A stretch of 64,000 nucleotides of DNA, from assembly GCA_973895155.1 (NCBI GenBank), contig OZ316894.1:8556001-8620000 (forward strand), in the 5' to 3' direction. The DNA comes from Marsupella aquatica (taxonomy: Eukaryota > Marchantiophyta). Position numbers and translations under genes: made by a program. Positions 21,790 through 33,960 of this stretch are shown here, piece by piece. A model generated the notes under the pieces. The model searched no databases, was not told the origin of the DNA, and was given only the letters and a program-made list of their open reading frames with translations. Position 1 is the first letter of the stretch. Each line of letters starts with the position of its first letter.

Positions 21790-23271
21790 ATGGAGCACTC
21801 TGGTCCCGTCGTGCCGAGTCGGGCGAGTGATGGGAAGGTAGCGGGGTCGGATGTGATGGAAATCGACACGCAGCAGCAGTGCAGGCCGAGGAACATCGAC
21901 GAATTGCTTCCGGAGGCAATGTTAATGGAGGTTCTGTCTCGGCTGCCGGACGCACGGGATTTGGCTCGGTGCGCTTTGGTAAACCACTTCTTTCGGTCCA
22001 GTTCTACGCAGGTGACGGCCGTGCGATTTACGTGTAGGCAGGCAAATATGGCTCCTCGGGAAGGAGGGATGGTGGTGACTCAGTTCAAGGATACTGTGAC
22101 TAGTGTGCTAGGTCGGCTCAATGGCGTGGAGGAGCTGCGGCTGGAGATCGGGGAGAACATTCAGGGCAAGAAGTATAAGCAAGCTGAACTCGACAAGACC
22201 AGCCTTTGGCTAAGCGAGAGGTCATTCGTTTCGAAGTGGGTTCCGTTTGTAAGCAGGACATTACAGCATCTCTGTCTTGTCGATTACGGCCAGCAGGCCA
22301 TCTTCAAACCCTCTCCACTTCTCCAGACCCTGAGCTCTCTGTGCCCAAACTTGCAGACTCTTGAAGTTCGCAATATGTACTTAGATTGCAGAGATTGCCA
22401 GATCATGCCGAAGATGAAGAGCGTGACACTGAGATGTGTCAAATTGTCCGAGGCTGGATTGAAGGACATCGGCAAGTGTATGCCGAACTTGGTGTTTCTG
22501 ACCCTGGTGACCGTGGTAGGACTCAAGGAGGCGGAGATCAAGTCGGACATATTGGAGGTGCTATGCTTGGGGTTAGCCACAAAGGTGAGCTCTGTGAAAT
22601 TGGAGTCAAAGTCTCTGGTCAAGTTGCAGTTGAAGATGCAATGCCCAGAGAAGGTTAAGGTCGTTTCTCCCAACCTCAAGAGCCTAGCTCTGTGCATGGG
22701 GCAAAACAGGACGCTGAAATTTGAGAAGGTGTCTGAGTTGAAGGAACTTCTCATGGGTGCATCTGAGTTTTCCACTTTGGCGGGGCTGACTGAAACGAAC
22801 GCTTCCTTAGGGAAGGTGTTTCTGGATATCCCTTGTATGTCATTTGAAGAAGGTGGCAAGTGGAAAGGGGTGCTGCATCAAGTACCCCTGACTGTGCCCA
22901 ACATGGAAGCCATTCGGATATCTTGTCCCAGGTTGGAGACCATGAGTCTCGGTCCTGGACTATGGTATTCTTTTGAGCAGAGCATGACCAACAGAGATTC
23001 GAACGGATATCTGGTTTTACCAAAGTGGCCGACCCTCAAGCGGCTCATTCTCCACGTTATAGTGACAAACGTGGACACAAGTTTAGGTCTGCTTCGAGCG
23101 TTGATAAAGGCGATGCCCACACTCACAGTGGTTGAGGTGTATGTTCATGAAAGCAGTAGAGTCGATGCTGGAGAGTTCTGCCAACATCTGAAGCCGTTTT
23201 GCTCTCCAATGCCTGAGCTGAAATTTGACGGTTGGAAGAAGGGCTTGAAGTTTGGCTGCTTCAGCTTCTAG
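21790..23271 (+). CDS. F-box/LRR protein, intronless
   Basis: A 493-residue frame with a good initiation context (GCGATGG). A low-complexity N-terminus leads into an F-box at about residues 36-75 (IDELLPEAMLMEVLSRLPDARDLARCALVNHFF). Diverged leucine-rich repeats fill the rest, for example LEELRLEIGE-type and LQTLEVRNMYLDC, LVFLTLVTVVGL, LKSLALCMG and LKRLILHVIV. F-box proteins are substrate receptors of SCF ubiquitin ligases: the F-box binds SKP1 and the repeats bind the target. The target here is unknown. The sequence shows none of the landmark features by which I would call TIR1, COI1 or EBF. The frame is uninterrupted, so the gene looks functional. Upstream DNA (21500-21789) has no obvious TATA box. 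Confidence 0.88.
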   Translation: MEHSGPVVPSRASDGKVAGSDVMEIDTQQQCRPRNIDELLPEAMLMEVLSRLPDARDLARCALVNHFFRSSSTQVTAVRFTCRQANMAPREGGMVVTQFKDTVTSVLGRLNGVEELRLEIGENIQGKKYKQAELDKTSLWLSERSFVSKWVPFVSRTLQHLCLVDYGQQAIFKPSPLLQTLSSLCPNLQTLEVRNMYLDCRDCQIMPKMKSVTLRCVKLSEAGLKDIGKCMPNLVFLTLVTVVGLKEAEIKSDILEVLCLGLATKVSSVKLESKSLVKLQLKMQCPEKVKVVSPNLKSLALCMGQNRTLKFEKVSELKELLMGASEFSTLAGLTETNASLGKVFLDIPCMSFEEGGKWKGVLHQVPLTVPNMEAIRISCPRLETMSLGPGLWYSFEQSMTNRDSNGYLVLPKWPTLKRLILHVIVTNVDTSLGLLRALIKAMPTLTVVEVYVHESSRVDAGEFCQHLKPFCSPMPELKFDGWKKGLKFGCFSF

Positions 23272-25609
23272 TTCTCTCAGGAGATTACTCATCTTCTAGC
23301 TAATCCGGTAACAAACATTTCACCCGTGAAATTCTTTGGAGGCCTCGCAAGTTTTCTTGCTTGAACGTCAATTGGCCGGAAATGCCATCGGTTGAAGCTG
23401 CTCAAACAGACTCAGCGTCACTATACGGTGCCTTTAGCGTTACTTGTTGCTAGGGATGACCGTAATCTCGCAGAGTTGTAACATTCAAGGTATCGATTGT
23501 ATGGCGCTTTGTCCCCGATGAGGCAAATTTGAGGCGGAACCTTGTTAGTTTATGTTTGAAGAAGAAAGGATGCCTCGTGCAAACAGGCGAAACCTTTCGA
23601 TCCAGCTTTCGCTTAATTAAGAATGGATGCCCCTTGCACACAAGACCGGCTGAGTTAAGTTTGGGATCTGTTCTCATTTGCTGCACAGACAGCAGCAAGA
23701 AAACTTAAGTTAGCGATGGTGATCTTCAGCTCTGGAGGCCGACCTGATTTTTTGTCGTCTTCATCGCGGGAATTGGCTTTTCTATGAGAGGCGCCGATAT
23801 GTCGATTGACATACGGCGGGGCTACGATTGCCGTCCGACAGGAGGACCTCCTGGGTGGGCAAGGCGGAAGGAACAGGAAGAACCCTGCTATCCGGCACCG
23901 GCACCAATACCGCTGGTTGCACTGAAGCTACGTGCTATGAGTTCTGCTTGACCTTGACCTTGACCTTGTTTAAGAAACGAATGGCCTAGACGCTCAAATA
24001 TCTGAAAGAATCGAGAAACAGGTGGGTCCTACTACTTACTAGAGATAGACCTTGAGTCGGTCGGATGGATTGGATGCTCATTGGAAGCGAAGATCCACTT
24101 GAAGTACACACGATGCTTTCCACCTTGGGCTTTACCAGTACTAAAGCTTAGCTGTTCCTTTCTAGGTTGTACATCCCACGCACGAGCTCTGGTAGAGTGT
24201 AGAACAATTCGTGTATTTGACATAGATTCTCATCGATTATTTCTTCCTTTCCAGCCATTCACGGAATGGGAAGGTTGCTTACTGTCTTCGCAACTGGAAA
24301 AATCTTTAAAGAAAGATCAAATTCTTCAAAAGTCCTTTCTCTTGCAACTCTGTCTACTCACTCTGCTACTGTTTCTGTGGATGTGCGTTTGGTAATCAAT
24401 TTACTGTATGTCTTGTTCCTCCCGGGTTCTGAACATGCGTTAACATTTTTAATTTATTAAGATGGGAATCTTGCATTTCAGTTCGGTCATCGCACTCACC
24501 TTGGAGAAAGTCTACAGTGCTGTTACACGTGTTTGGAATGGTCAAATTGCCGGCTGCGTTGTCAATGTTCCTGTGTCGTAGTATATGTACTTGTGCTGAG
24601 CTCCTTGTGTTGTTTGCGATGCAATTGCATGGTCTTTGGGCTCCCACATGGATCTGGATGTTCGCAGGGACTGAAATTCCATGATATTTGCTTGACACTC
24701 CTCACTACTGCCCGTAACAGGCCGGCTGGTGTGATCACAAAAGGTCTCGTCCGGCCCCAGCCCCGTCCTATTCTGGATGACCCCATCGTTTCACAGTCGA
24801 AATTGTCGACTGGAAAAAGCCCTCGTGGCTAATGGGTCGTTTCTGGGAAAGCTTGTAACTCCCCTTTACACCATGATCTTGTTCAACGCCGTTGAAAAAA
24901 CTTACCAGCGCTTCTCTCTCGTTTGCGACGCAGGATTGACTTGGGAGCGAAGAATCCCCCTAGTCTTTCCGTTAGCTCTGTCGGTGAGCGGACACCGCCA
25001 CACACCATTTGCAGAAGAGTCACGAATCTGAGGACATGCCCAGAAGTGAAAACTGTACACTGACCACCCGAGTCACCGCCACGAATCCGCCCTATAATAT
25101 TGTTGATCAGAACAGAGGGCGGAGTGACGTAAGAGCATCAGTAACGTGTCGCCGAAGAGCACCCGTCGTTCTCTATTGACGGGTGCATTTGTGGGTGAGT
25201 ACGTTTGTGGGTGAGGGATTTGCTTGACTACCCGAAAATGAAATAATTATGTTGTTTGATAGGACCCCTGAGTGATACACACGGGTGATTGACCTTGAAT
25301 CTAGGATCCCTGAGTGATCCACTGATCCACAGCATTGATTGACCTTGAATTAAACCTTGAATTAAAGTAAGTAAAACTTCAGGGTCTCTTTCAAATAACA
25401 CATGTCATTTTGGGGTCCCATCTAGCAAATCCCTCTTTGTGGGTGGGCAAAGTCAGTTCACCTCGTGCATTAAAAGAGCCCAAGGCTCTGGGCTCGAGCC
25501 CTCAGGTCTTATTAGTCCTCTGCGTTCTGCTTAGCCTTGACGAGTTCAGGAAGTAAGAAATTGAGAGAATTCACATTTAAATCAAGTGTTGGGCTCTTCT
25601 CTGCGCTGT
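23272..25609. other. Gene-free stretch
   Basis: Probable 3' UTR of the F-box gene, then intergenic DNA. Minor duplications: GACCTTGACCTTGACCTTG at 23950, TTTGTGGGTGAG twice near 25190-25210, and CCCTGAGTGAT...TTGACCTTGAAT twice at 25265-25350. No gene recognised. Confidence 0.4.
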
Positions 25610-25880
25610 CCTGTGGAGTACTTTGGAGATGACCAATTTCCCTTTTCTTGTGTACAGATTAGTCAAAATCCGTCCCCCAATACTAATTTAATTCACTATC
25701 CTTGTGAGGACTTTGGAAGTAGCCACTTTCCACTTTCGTGTCTCCAAATTAGTCAAAAACTGGGCCCCCCAAACTAATTTAATTATCTCTCCTTTGAGTA
25801 CCTTGGAGGTAGGTAACTATCCTTCACTTTCTTGTCTCTAAAACAGTCAAAACCTGAGCAAACTAATTTAATTATTATGT
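25610..25880 (+). repeat. Tandem triplication, period about 90 bp
   Basis: Three diverged units start at about 25610, 25700 and 25791. Each has (C)CTTTGGA-like and AGTCAAAA blocks and closes with ACTAATTTAATT. Confidence 0.7.
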
Positions 25881-26145
25881 TGCCACCATTTTATATGAGG
25901 GTTGGCTTCGGTTGGCCCCCATGTTGTATAGGAGTTGGCTTTGACGCCACTGTCCTGAATCTATGGAAGAACAAAATAGTCACTTTTTGCACTTTTTCAC
26001 TTCGTTAAGAAAATGGAGGAGTCAGCACGTATTGCTTTAAGGACCGTGGGCAGTTTAACCAGACTAGACTAAGCTGACATATATTGGTCAGGGAACATGT
26101 GGAGGCTCATAATTTGTACAAACTAACCCTCTCGCTCGGGCCATA
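25850..26145 (+). repeat. Dispersed repeat D, copy 1
   Basis: Weakly but collinearly similar to 32135-32300: AATTTAATT..GTTGCCACCATTT/GCTGCCCTCCATTT, GAGGGTTGGCTT/GAGTTGACTT, and TGGAGGCTCAT further on. Highly diverged. Confidence 0.45.
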
Positions 26146-26492
26146 AAAGTGAGAGACATGGCTGGACCAGAACACGATAGTTTTTACTCATAGACAATAG
26201 TCAACAGCCACCTTCCAGTGAGTGTCAGATGGGAGAAACCTGGTCCAGGATGACGATACCGTTGGAGGCTGTTAGCAAACCAATCACATGTCATATTGGG
26301 CTGAGTATAATCAAGTTACTCCAACCCATGTAGGAAATGGGAGGCAACCTCATAATTAAATGAGTTTTGTGGACAGGTTAATAATTTCAAGGAGTTTGGG
26401 GGATAGGATAGTAAAAGAGGGGTGGAGGGTAAAAGGATTCAATTCTCACTCCTGTGTTTACTTTATCCAGTATTCATACAGATGTACACTTA

Positions 26493-27029
26493 GGGTGGCT
26501 TTACAAGACGTCGGGGGCAGTTCCTTCACTTTTCTGACATCCAAGATCCAATCCGGGCCATCCATTGGGGAGATAGTGCTGGAGTTCACTTTAGAAAACG
26601 TCGGGGGCAGTTTTGCTCATTGATTCTGCCGATCCTACATGGACTTCAGTGGGGCCCAACTTTTGCCGACGTGGAGCTCTTTTTTGTCCAGAATTTTAGA
26701 CCACCTCCGTTGGAGGTCCCTTCATCGGGCTGCTTGGTCCATTCCTATTATGGGCAGTTTTCAATAAATGTGGACCCACAGGAACCAGCATTAGCCAAAG
26801 ATTAGCCAGCATTAGCCAAAGATTCAGGTGGAGTGGATCCCAAGTTTGTCTTCTAGTCAATGATTCTAGCTACACTGGCCAGAGTTCCCTTTACAAGACG
26901 TAGGGGGCAATAAAAGTCTTCTAAATTCTCTATTAGCCCCCGTATACTGTTTTTAGCATGTGAAACTGCTGCTGGTTCAGCTTTGGTAGAAAAGGAAGCG
27001 AACGGCCCCGACGTCTTGTAAAGTGCCCC
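26493..27029. mobile_element. MITE with TTA target duplication (537 bp, CTTTACAAGACG family)
   Basis: Left terminus GGGTGGCTTTACAAGACG continues with TCGGGGGCAGTTC. The right terminus, read on the other strand, is GGGGCACTTTACAAGACG followed by TCGGGGCCGTTC, so inverted repeats extend about 40 bp. TTA flanks both ends (26490-26492 and 27030-27032). Two further left-end-like copies lie inside at about 26583 and 26883, suggesting internal duplication or nested insertion. No coding capacity. The TTA duplication points to PIF/Harbinger mobilisation. Confidence 0.82.
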
Positions 27030-27310
27030 TTAGACCTCTTTCATGAATACCAAGTCTGCAGAATGAGAAATATAGTTTACTCCCCAAGTTGCTTTGCTGT
27101 GGTAGGCCCGAGGCTTGTGCATGCCACACGGTAAGCGTGTACAGTAATTGATGAGAACTTTTGAATGGAGCCGTCTTGAGATGGGACTTCTGCAAATTGG
27201 ACTTCTTCAAATTGGACTTTGGCGGGTTCGCTAATGTACATCAAGTCTTCACGCCAAACAGGATTTTATTATGTTGTGCCATTATGGGGCCCTCAAAGGC
27301 TCAGTCTCTG

Positions 27311-27730
27311 TAGGTTGGGTAGGCATGCCATGCCATGTGAGTAGAACCTTGTCTGTTTTTCTTCTGATCTTGTGTTCTCCGTCATTATGCTTTCAAGGCA
27401 AAAAAATTAAATTAAATTTTAAAAATCTCTCTGGGTTGGGTAGGCATGCCATGCTACAATGTGGGTGGTAACCTTGTGTTCTCCTTCATTAGCTTTAGAG
27501 GCAAAAGAAAAGGAAAAAGTTTGAGTCACTCTAGGTTGTGTGAGCGTTCCATCCTGCAATATGGGTTTAGCCGTGTATTCCCCTTCATTACTCTTCTGAG
27601 ACAAAACACAAGAAGATTTTTCAGTCACAAGAGGTTTGGGAAGTCTATCAGTGGTAACCTGGCAAGGGACTCGGCCATAAAATGTGCAGAACACCATGAG
27701 GCCAGTCTGCACAGTCCTCCTGCAGGATTT
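27311..27730 (+). repeat. Diverged tandem array, four units of about 100-120 bp
   Basis: Units start at 27311 (TAGGTTGGGTAGGCATGCC), 27431 (CTGGGTTGGGTAGGCATGCC), 27531 (CTAGGTTGTGTGAGCGTTCC) and about 27630 (AGGTTTGGG). Each contains a TTCTCC/TCCCC-TTCATTA block and an A-rich segment. Frames through it are by-products. Confidence 0.7.
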
Positions 27731-29214
27731 TACCATTTCTGCGCAGTGTTCTTGTCTATTTTTAGTTCAGATTTGCACACCCTTCAATTGCCAGTCAGAA
27801 AAGACTCTAAACTTTTTTACCTCTATCAAGTGAAGCCAGGGGAAGAGTTATAGAAGAAACTCCCTTCCTGTGTAAACCCTTCCCAATGTTTGAGGCCCCT
27901 ATTGTTAGTAGTGTGATGGCCAACCTCAAGACCAGCATTTATCTTGGAAACCTCAACAGTCAGCATTATATAATTTTCTTTTGGGAGAAATCACCATATA
28001 AAAATCTAATACCATTCTAAGTTTGCCTAGCTAAACCTGAATGGAATCATGGAGGCAAAAGTTATACATTATGAATGACCGTACAAAACGATTACTACAA
28101 AAATTGAGAACCTTATTACTGGAAAATATTTAAATATTTCTGAGATGTATTGCATTACCATTATTTTTTGATGTAGATAATACTTTACTATCTTTTTAAT
28201 TTAATTGCTACATTGCCATCTTATTTACTAGTAGGTAAACAACCTAACAATTACATTCAGCATTTGGCCTGGTTTAACTAGTGGATAGTTGTCCATGTCT
28301 CCTAACCTTACTACAACACCTCTCGCAACACCTTTCAAACTCCAAATATTGGGTCAGGTCTCTTACTTTGCTCCCGCTCTGCATCCTCATGGTTGGCCAG
28401 CCCACTGGTCCTTCAACCCCTGGTCAAGGGCAAGAGAGGCTGTTGAGGTGAACTTGAGGATGGTGGATCATTCCAAACCAACCATCGGCACTTGTCTTAC
28501 CAAGTAGTAGAAAAAGATGGCAAAATAGAGATTATACCCAAAAAAGTGGCAATTTAGTGATCTCAAGTAAATTCTTGTTTAGATTATTTGGTTGCAAACA
28601 GTGTATCCAAGAAAAGGCACACGGCCAACCTGCCTCACCCTCCATCCCCCAAGAGAAAAAAGAATTTTTCTAAATTATTGAAAGAGAGAATTTGATCAAA
28701 GGCCTGGAGGGCCAGGGCCATTAAACCAGAGAATCCCAAATGGCATAAACGGGGGCATAAGTGGCACAAGGTCTTGGGGATCTCACTTCTGTCAAAATAG
28801 CAAATCATGTGTGGTCATTTTATTGGTTCTAAGGGAAAACTTGGAATTTGTGGAAAACATTTTAGTCTTTTAGATCCAAGTTTGAGACTTCTGATAAAAG
28901 ATACGGCCATTTCCACCAATTTTTGGAATGGCGATAAAAAATCCAAACAAATAAGATTCTTAAGTTTTAGGGTGTACAAGGCCTCAAAATGTTGCAGTTG
29001 ATGTGGGGTTCTTCATATAGTGAGACCCCCAAGGCAAGGCCAACTCTCAGCAGTATAGGCAAAGGAAAACCCTAAGAGGCAACACAAGAGAGTTGTGGGG
29101 AAAGTTGCCTCAAGTAGAGGACCAGAACCAGACTCAAATTCCTGATGAAATTGACTACTAATCAACAGACAGTAGTCTTTGAACCTAAGACACACCATGA
29201 TATACAGGCTGTCT
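27731..29214. other. Gene-free stretch
   Basis: AT-rich, with no recognisable gene, RNA or repeat structure. Confidence 0.4.
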
Positions 29215-30027
29215 ACTACTGTCTTCCCCCAAACACAGCACCCGGGCGCTGTGTTCGAATATGGTCAAAACAGGGACTTTAGACAAAAAAGATGTTTTCA
29301 CTCAAACACAACGCCATATTATCAAAGCGCCCGGGCGCTGTGTTCAAAATTGACTTTGTGTTCGAAAATGCACAAGTGACTATAGGAGAAAGGTAATTGG
29401 GTTGCAACTACAATACATTACTTAAAATCGTCCGACACATCCGCACTTTCAACTTACGAAATCCATCGTCCTTTGAGAAATGTACGCTAATTTCAAAATC
29501 CTTCATTCTCGGAGAAGTGTGTGCTCTTTCCAAAATGTTAAGCAGCAATCCGGAAGTATCAATGTATTCTTCTGTTGTGTGAACTTTCAACGGACTTTCA
29601 CATCAACCTCTGACTGACGCCATGGCGTCTTGTCAAAGAAACCCATAGTGCCTATGTGCATAATTAGGTCTGATGACTCACTTTCTCTATTTCCAATTTT
29701 CCATTGCCCTCAATATCAAGGCACTCCAATAGAAATAAAGCAGTCTCACAAACATTCCAGGCTGCAGGAAAAAAGATTAAATAATATAAACGAGCAAATT
29801 GGCCACAGAAAACCAAACAACTGTGAAAAGTGGACGAAAATTCAAGCACATTACCTTAAATTTGAACACAACTCCACATTTTGAACACAACACCACAAGT
29901 CCAAAAAATGAAAACATTGACTTCAAACTCAAACACAGCGCCCTGGGCGCTATATTTGAATAGAGTGCACCTTGGCTCACTATTTGAATATAGTGCCCGG
30001 GCCTTGTGTTCGGGGGAAGACGGTAGT
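29215..30027. mobile_element. Inverted-repeat element with GC-rich palindromes (about 813 bp)
   Basis: The left end (CTACTGTCTTCCCCCAAACA at 29216) is mirrored on the opposite strand at the right end (CTACCGTCTTCCCCCGAACA). The match continues past a CCCGGGC core into TTCGAATA/TTCAAATA. Each end carries a near-palindrome of the form AACACAGC-GCCCGGGC-GCTGTGTT, and related palindromes occur at about 29330 and 29932-29956. TTTGAACACAA motifs recur inside. No transposase frame is present. It is probably a non-autonomous DNA element of unknown superfamily; I found no convincing target duplication. Confidence 0.6.
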
Positions 30028-30310
30028 TGTGTGACTATCTAATGGATTAAAGGTGTAGTGTCTGCAAGGTCTGACTTGTTTCCATGTGTTGTCAGTTTGT
30101 TTTGCCCCTGGTGACCGGCAAAGATAGCCAGTGTTGACAGTCAAATTCTTCCTTGTGACCCTCCTATGTTGTATACTTTCATTGGAGCTTTGCAGGGCTT
30201 TCTAGTTTACTGCCCAGTCGGGTGCCCGGTAGGGTTTTATTTTGTTGTTTTCCAGCCTGTGTTTAATTGTTTTTGCCTTTGTTGGAGACTCACTCGGGGT
30301 TATTGGCTCT

Positions 30311-30417
30311 TTGGTCTTCCTGGCTTTTCGCCATATTTACTCCCATTTATTGGGTCTCCTGCCTTTGGGACCCTACCTCCCAGTTTGCTGGTTTTTTGTT
30401 CTTTGGCAGTGTGATAT
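30311..30417 (+). repeat. Dispersed repeat A, copy 2
   Basis: Partner of 6224-6320, running from GGTCTTCCTGG to GCAGTGTGATAT and sharing TTTACTCCC, GGGTC and CTGCCTTTGGGA-like blocks. Confidence 0.6.
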
Positions 30418-30496
30418 CTATGCTCACACTTAAAGCTAGCAAACAAAGTTATCTGATATCTATGCTCACACTTAAAGCTAGCAAACAAAGTTATCT
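30413..30496 (+). repeat. Exact 42-bp tandem duplication
   Basis: GATATCTATGCTCACACTTA... is present twice (30413-30454 and 30455-30496) with no difference that I can see. This implies a recent event. Confidence 0.9.
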
Positions 30497-30527
30497 GCTA
30501 GCAAGTCTTCTTTCCATTGAGATGTAG

Positions 30528-33500
30528 AAGAAAAGGCTGAGTTGAGTGAGACCCAAAGGAGATGCCAATTAAGTCACCTCTCCCTCTCATAATTCAATAT
30601 CAGATACTATCTTGACCCCAGCTCCACCCTTGAGGTCTCAACAGCCACGACAGTGACGAGACTAGCAGCACAAGCAGCCGCCCAAGGAAATTATCTTGTC
30701 ATCTACCATGGGAGCAAGTGGGAATACCTAAAGTCAACTTAGCTAGTGCATGACTAGTGGTAAGAAGAACTTGGCAAATGAAGTTTAAAACCTATATACG
30801 TGACATTTAGTGCATTACAGTTGTCATGTACAATATGGGAGTGATTAGTTTCTATCGGAGTGACTATGTAGGTTCAAAATAGCACAGTCAATGGTCAAAG
30901 CTATGACAAATGGGCAGGCTCGTTTGTCTTATAAGGTCTCTATTTTTTCCTACCACCAAAAATACTGTCACCCTACCCTCGTAGGGTTGCTGCAACTGAA
31001 AGCAATCGTCCCCAAAATGGTAATACAAATATTAGAGGACTATAGTGTCTAGATAAGTGTGAATTGGTTTTTAAAGATACCTAAGAGTGTGGGAATCCCC
31101 ATAAAGAAAGTAATATAGTTTTTTATGTAGTGATTCATGCTCAAAAGTGTTTCCATGTTGAGAAGAATAATGAATCATTCATTTTTATAGTTTGGATGAA
31201 TTTTTAAGTGACCCCTCTAAAACAAGAACAAATTGGCTTTGTGGGTGACTTGGTACTTGTGCCTCAATGCTTATTCCTTTACAAAGTGTCTTCTCCTCAC
31301 TGCTTATTCCTTTAGAATAATGGCCCCGTTTGCATTCTCACATGCCATTTATCTACCAGACAATGAAAGGAAAGAGAAAGAGTTCCAAAGAGAACAAACA
31401 CCTAACCAGAAAAAAGAAAAGCAAATGTAAACCTAAACTATTGTGAATCCCTTTCAAAAAAAATCTTAGAAAAACAAAATCCGAAAGGTGGATATACTGG
31501 CCATATAGCAGTGTAGTTTTATGAACTCCAACTTACTACCTCATTTTATGTTGTTTGATAAAAAACGACTTCTAAAAACCTACTTTTTCTTTATTGTTAA
31601 ATCAAAGATCCATTGGTAGAATAAGATCGAAACCACCCAGGATCCAAGTGGAACGAGTCAGATGGAATCAAGTAAATGACACTAAATCCAAAATAATATA
31701 CTGACCGTACCTATGTCACATTTGTTTTTTAGAGAATAAGGAATTTGACTGTCAAAACCAAAGCAAACCATCCATGTAAACAAATTTTGTGGATGTTCAT
31801 AAGAATTGTTAGGCCTTATGTAGATTACTTAATTTCTTACGATATTTTGATATGATATTTGTATAATTAGCACACTTTCAGGAGAAACCTTACAAACTCA
31901 ACACTGTAGTAGTAACCTGGTTTGGAATCTTTGATCACAAAAAATTATTGTACCTTGCTTCTAGACTTTTGCAGATGGCCATTTAATTTTTCTCAGTCTA
32001 TTGTTCCGGTATTTAGTTGACACCCAACAAAAACATGTTCAGTACCTATTTCAACAGAAAACACCTTTACCGGGCCTTTTGCCTCCCATGGAAAGTTTCC
32101 AATTTTTACTAATATACTATCCCCAAAACTGGGAAAAAATTACTAACCTGACCCCAAAACCAATTTAATTGTCAGGCTGCCCTCCATTTGTACGTGAGTT
32201 GACTTGGCTCAACTATACTAACTCCCGATGACACATAATTGGTTCACAAACAAATGGAGGCTCATGTTTAGCAAGTGCAAACCCAGGCCTCCAACACTGA
32301 AACTGATTTTGGGTATCGACAACTGCCTAGAAAGAAAAATCTTTTGTATCTTGGCCCCCCTCATTTCCCCCACTTTCATTATCAGAGGGGGTTAACTTGA
32401 ATTTATGAGCTTCCACTTGTCACTTATCGATGACAAGCCATCTTGAGTTAGTCTAGTAAGTCTGGTTATGCAAACCCACATATAAAATGTGGGGCAATTG
32501 ATAATTACTTTTGGGGACAAGTTTGTAAATTTGACTAGTTTGCGGGTCAGGAAATTAAAAATGTATAAACAGACAGTCCGCCATGTCTAAAACGCCGGTC
32601 CAAGTGATGCTAAAGATGATCCCAGGGATGGACCCAAGAGAGACCCGGAAGAGGATGCCAAATACATGGATCTTGATTCCAAGGGGAACAAGACTCAAGG
32701 AAGAAGAGACGGCAGGGAAACCTCCAGAAGCAAGGGAGAACTCAACCTGAAGCCATACCAAGAGCACATGGCCGAGTTGGAAGACAAAGGTCATCGTCGT
32801 GACCAAAAAGGGAAGGGTCCCACTATGGCACAAAATACTCCTAAGAAGGTGGAATCAGTAGAGGCCAAGCCAAAGCCAAAACCGGGGGCAACCACCAAAA
32901 TGTCTCGGCAAAATATCGGACAAGAAACACAAGTATAAATGCAAAACAGCCAAGGTGGTTTTTCCAAGCTACCTTATGGTTTTTTTGAGCAGAAGCTTGC
33001 AAGGAGCCTGAAGGGACAAACAAACTATACACCTTAAGCAATGCAAGTGCACCACACATACGCTTAGGTGGCGGCTACAGATAAATTGGCTGGCCTAGGG
33101 ACTCTCACAATTGGGCAGCGGTTCTGAGCCAATAGCATAAATTTTCCAGTGATTAGAGTCTTTAAGAAACCCAACCGAGTGATCTCCACCATGGAAGTTT
33201 GCTTTGGAGTATTCAACCAAATCTTGGAGAGAGTGGGCACAAGTTGTGTGTATGTATTTTAACAAGAATAGCTTGAACGACTATATCACCCCATCTTGAG
33301 TTGGGTGCAATTTTGTTAAGTTGCTCTATTGTGTGAGTTTGGGAGGGTGACCCATTCACCCAGGTCACCATGTGTTGTCGTTTGGGAATTGTTGTTAGTT
33401 AAGGTATGTTGTTATCAATGCATTGGTGTTGTCAAAACAATTGCACATGGAAAGGATAGTTGGAAGAGAAGGCATGAGTTGTGTGAAGGGAGGAGATGCG

Positions 33501-33565
33501 GAAATTGGGCAAACAGGAGGAAAATTAGAAGCTGGACAGTCAGGGAAGAAATCTGGGATGAAAAA
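30528..33565. other. Gene-free stretch
   Basis: No recognisable gene. A Lys/Glu/Gln-rich 90-codon frame at 32666-32938 is of low complexity and unplaced. 32135-32300 is the second copy of dispersed repeat D. Confidence 0.4.
32135..32300 (+). repeat. Dispersed repeat D, copy 2
   Basis: Diverged partner of 25850-26145; only scattered collinear blocks remain. Confidence 0.45.
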
Positions 33566-33635
33566 TTGATGATCAACATGGAAGATGATGAGCAAGGAGG
33601 TTGATGATCAACATGGAAGATGACGCACAAGGAGG
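33566..33635 (+). repeat. 35-bp tandem duplication
   Basis: TTGATGATCAACATGGAAGA plus 15 further bases occurs at 33566-33600 and 33601-33635, differing at two positions. Confidence 0.9.
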
Positions 33636-33960
33636 AGACTCAAAAGACAACATATACTTTATGTGGGTGAGAAGGAGAGTTGGGGTTGGGGTTTTGAAGT
33701 CAGGCATGGGAGGTCAAGAATGAAGAGTTTGAAGGGGAGGACAAAACTTGAAGTTTGGCAAGGATCAAGAAACTTGGAGGGATAGGGAGGAAAAAAAACG
33801 TTGGCCAAGCTCTTCCGGCACTGTTGCCTCCTAGCTACAGCAGGTTTCGTGGTTGTGTTTTCTAGCCCCTAAGATGTCACCAGCTACTGTAGCTGTTGTG
33901 GCTTCAATGACTAGCTAAAATCATTTTTCACACTCTAATTTGTGGCCCTCTGTTTCTCCC

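Noticed and set aside
22284-22859. 191-codon - strand frame inside the F-box gene
   Set aside because: Antisense shadow of the conserved F-box/LRR coding sequence.
25440-25520. tRNA/SINE-like head (GGGCTCGAGCCCTC resembles a B box)
   Set aside because: The A box is not convincing and no body, tail or second copy was found.
32666-32938. Lys/Glu-rich 90-codon frame as a small gene
   Set aside because: Low-complexity composition and no domain, splice partner or conserved feature.
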